From CAYGYG01 sp964354155 (GTDB lineage: Bacteria; Hydrothermota; Tepidihabitantia; SM23-42; CAYGYG01), in NCBI GenBank assembly GCA_964354155.1, contig CAYGYG010000020.1, positions 1 through 50,808 on the forward strand: a stretch of DNA of 50,808 nt. Reading direction: 5' to 3'. Of this stretch, positions 49,516-50,808 are shown piece by piece. The notes below the pieces were generated by a model. The model worked only from the letters and a program-made list of their open reading frames with translations, was not told the origin of the DNA and ran no database searches. Positions within the stretch are counted from its first letter, which is position 1. Every line of letters begins with the position of its first letter. The translations under genes were made by a program, and so were the position numbers.

Positions 49516-50748
49516 ATGACAAACATAACACACGATAGTTTCTACGGGCTCGGCATAGCACCAGGACCGCTTGCCGTACTCGCCAAGTTGGGCTTCAAAA
49601 TACCGACCCCGATACAATATAAGGCAATACCGATCGCCATTGAAGGCAAAGATATCATAGGAATCGCTCAGACCGGCACCGGCAAGACAATTGCTTTCGG
49701 AATCCCGATGATACAGCGGCTTGCCCAAAGAAAGGGCAAAGGACTAATACTGGTGCCTACCCGTGAACTCGCGATCCAGGTCAACGATGCCGTCAAGCAG
49801 TTTGCCCGGGCTTTCGGTATGGAAACGGCGGTTGTCATCGGCGGCGAATCAATGATAAGACAGATAGATTCTTTAAGAAAGAATCCTCGCATTATCGTCG
49901 CCACGCCAGGGCGGCTGATAGATCTTATGGGACAAAAACAGGTACGCGTGGACGATGTAAATGTCCTTGTTCTTGACGAAGCCGACCGCATGCTCGATAT
50001 GGGTTTCGCTCCGCAAATTGAAAGAATATTGCGGCTTGTGCCGAAAGACCGGCAGACAATGCTATTCTCCGCAACCATACCGAGTACGATAATGAGCATC
50101 GCATCTTCTTATATGAAACTTCCGGTACGGACGGAAATTGCTCCGACCGGAACTGCCCCCGAAGGTATCTCTCAGGAAATATTCGTCGTAGACCGCGACC
50201 TGAAGAGAAAATTATTGGCCGAACTCCTTCAGAAATACACGGGAACGGTTCTCTTGTTTGCGCGGACAAAAAGAGGAACGTCTAAAATCACACGGTTTAT
50301 CCGGGGCTTGGGGCACAGCGTAGCCGAGATTCACGCCGATCGTTCGCTCGGGCAGAGGAAGGAAGCCCTGGAAGGATTCAAATCAGGGAAATACCGCATT
50401 CTGGCGGCAACCGATATCGCGGCCCGAGGCATTGATGTCATCGGCATTGAACTTGTTCTTAACTATGACCTGCCCGATGACCCGGGCAATTATGTTCACC
50501 GGATAGGACGCACCGGGAGAGCGGGGCAGATTGGCCACGCCATTTCCCTTGCCACACCGGACCAGGGAAGCGACGTGACCAATATTGAAGAAATCATCAG
50601 AACGACCATTCCGATATCCGAACATTCTGCAATACCAAAGGAAGCATTCCACCGTCCTCATCCGGCTTCGGCTAGCCAAGTCCCCCGGAAAAGCGATCAG
50701 GGCGCACGCCGTGATCACCTTACCCGCCGCCGCCGCCACACTCGGTAA
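49516..50748 (+). CDS. DEAD-box ATP-dependent RNA helicase
   Basis: A 410-residue RhlE/CshA-like RNA helicase. Motifs in order: Q motif GFKIPTPIQ, motif I AQTGTGKT, Ia PTRELA, GG, TPGR, motif II DEAD, motif III SAT, IV LLFARTK, V ATDIAARGID and VI HRIGRTGR. All are intact, so it should be active in RNA unwinding for ribosome assembly, mRNA decay or cold adaptation. After the core comes a short basic tail rich in Arg and His (RRRRHTR). The coding sequence uses the isoleucine codon ATA often (several in the first 40 codons), unlike neighbouring genes, which hints at lateral acquisition. No ribosome binding site is seen before the ATG. Confidence 0.95.
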   Translation: MTNITHDSFYGLGIAPGPLAVLAKLGFKIPTPIQYKAIPIAIEGKDIIGIAQTGTGKTIAFGIPMIQRLAQRKGKGLILVPTRELAIQVNDAVKQFARAFGMETAVVIGGESMIRQIDSLRKNPRIIVATPGRLIDLMGQKQVRVDDVNVLVLDEADRMLDMGFAPQIERILRLVPKDRQTMLFSATIPSTIMSIASSYMKLPVRTEIAPTGTAPEGISQEIFVVDRDLKRKLLAELLQKYTGTVLLFARTKRGTSKITRFIRGLGHSVAEIHADRSLGQRKEALEGFKSGKYRILAATDIAARGIDVIGIELVLNYDLPDDPGNYVHRIGRTGRAGQIGHAISLATPDQGSDVTNIEEIIRTTIPISEHSAIPKEAFHRPHPASASQVPRKSDQGARRDHLTRRRRHTR

Positions 50749-50768
50749 CTTCCGGCAGTGGTTAATGG

Positions 50769-50797
50769 TTGACAAACGGCCGAATTCGTGCTAAACT
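50769..50797 (+). promoter_or_regulatory. Promoter at the right edge
   Basis: TTGACA (50769-50774), a 17-bp spacer and TAAACT (50792-50797), reading out of the window. Its gene is not included. Confidence 0.55.
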
Positions 50798-50808
50798 ACG
50801 ACGTAAGC

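Noticed and set aside
1..50808. CRISPR array, integrated phage or insertion sequence
   Set aside because: No regularly spaced identical repeats, integrase, transposase or phage structural genes were seen.
1..50808. rRNA or tRNA genes
   Set aside because: No stretch with a recognisable rRNA signature or a tRNA cloverleaf was found by eye; a covariance-model search would be needed to exclude a divergent tRNA.

Overview
The window reads as a chromosomal segment of an anaerobic, Gram-negative-type bacterium. Supporting signs are a TonB-dependent outer-membrane receptor, RlpA and M23 envelope lipoproteins, and secreted proteins ending in a Bacteroidetes-style (type IX-like) C-terminal Ig module. 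Others are HdrD-type and [FeFe]-hydrogenase-like iron-sulfur proteins and a two-subunit glycyl-tRNA synthetase. The mix resembles uncultured FCB-affiliated lineages such as WOR-3/Stahlbacteria; that assignment is inference, since no rRNA or phylogenetic marker tree is available here. The run of exactly 100 N at 33990-34089 shows this is a scaffold, probably from a metagenome.

Layout. 345-2078: DedA, RadC, RlpA. 2275-4868 (minus): two coupled transglutaminase-fold secreted proteins, one catalytically dead. 5210-10803: a housekeeping run with a TPR protein, IleRS, a DksA-type regulator, signal peptidase II and SerRS. 10858-13673: RseC-like protein, chromate-type transporter, M23 lipoprotein. 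13861-16922: a small winged-helix regulator bracketed by two copies of a palindrome, then a repetitive secreted protein. 17232-22178 (minus): an SOS-type cassette lexA-dinB-dnaE with a candidate LexA operator. 22342-23636 (minus): a secreted propeller-like protein with its own promoter and terminator. 24001-25883: HdrD-like protein and a Yip1 membrane protein. 26146-32502: a giant MalT/SARP-type regulator and a TonB-dependent receptor. 33144-36810: EamA transporter (split by the gap), a 41-residue membrane peptide, an alpha/beta hydrolase and a zinc-ribbon membrane protein. 37063-41267: a seven-gene cluster around a regulatory-looking [FeFe]-hydrogenase homologue. 41547-44681: glutamate dehydrogenase and CstA. 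44766-48277 (minus): HD phosphohydrolase, GlyQ, GlyS. 48380-49259 (minus): TRL-like lipoprotein and a DUF4389 protein. 49516-50748: DEAD-box RNA helicase.

Two themes stand out. First, promoters are easy to read (TTGACA, 16-17 bp, TATAAT), and in about seven places the -10 box lies only 5-9 bp before the start codon with no ribosome binding site, which implies leaderless mRNAs and decides several starts. Second, the 37-41 kb cluster joins a hydrogenase fold, which keeps the four cysteines of the H-cluster cubane but lacks the proton-relay cysteine, to two ATPases of the anti-sigma/histidine-kinase fold, two DRTGG modules, a PHP phosphoesterase and a thioredoxin-fold ferredoxin. This looks like a redox or H2 sensing and signalling module rather than an energy-conserving hydrogenase. 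Glutamate dehydrogenase and CstA, each with its own promoter, follow it and fit growth on peptides or amino acids.

Intergenic DNA is rich in dispersed repeats: a CCCCCTTT/AAAGGGGG palindrome (five clear copies), an ATTGCGA/TCGCAAT-type element, and low-complexity tracts built from GATCAG/TATCAG words.
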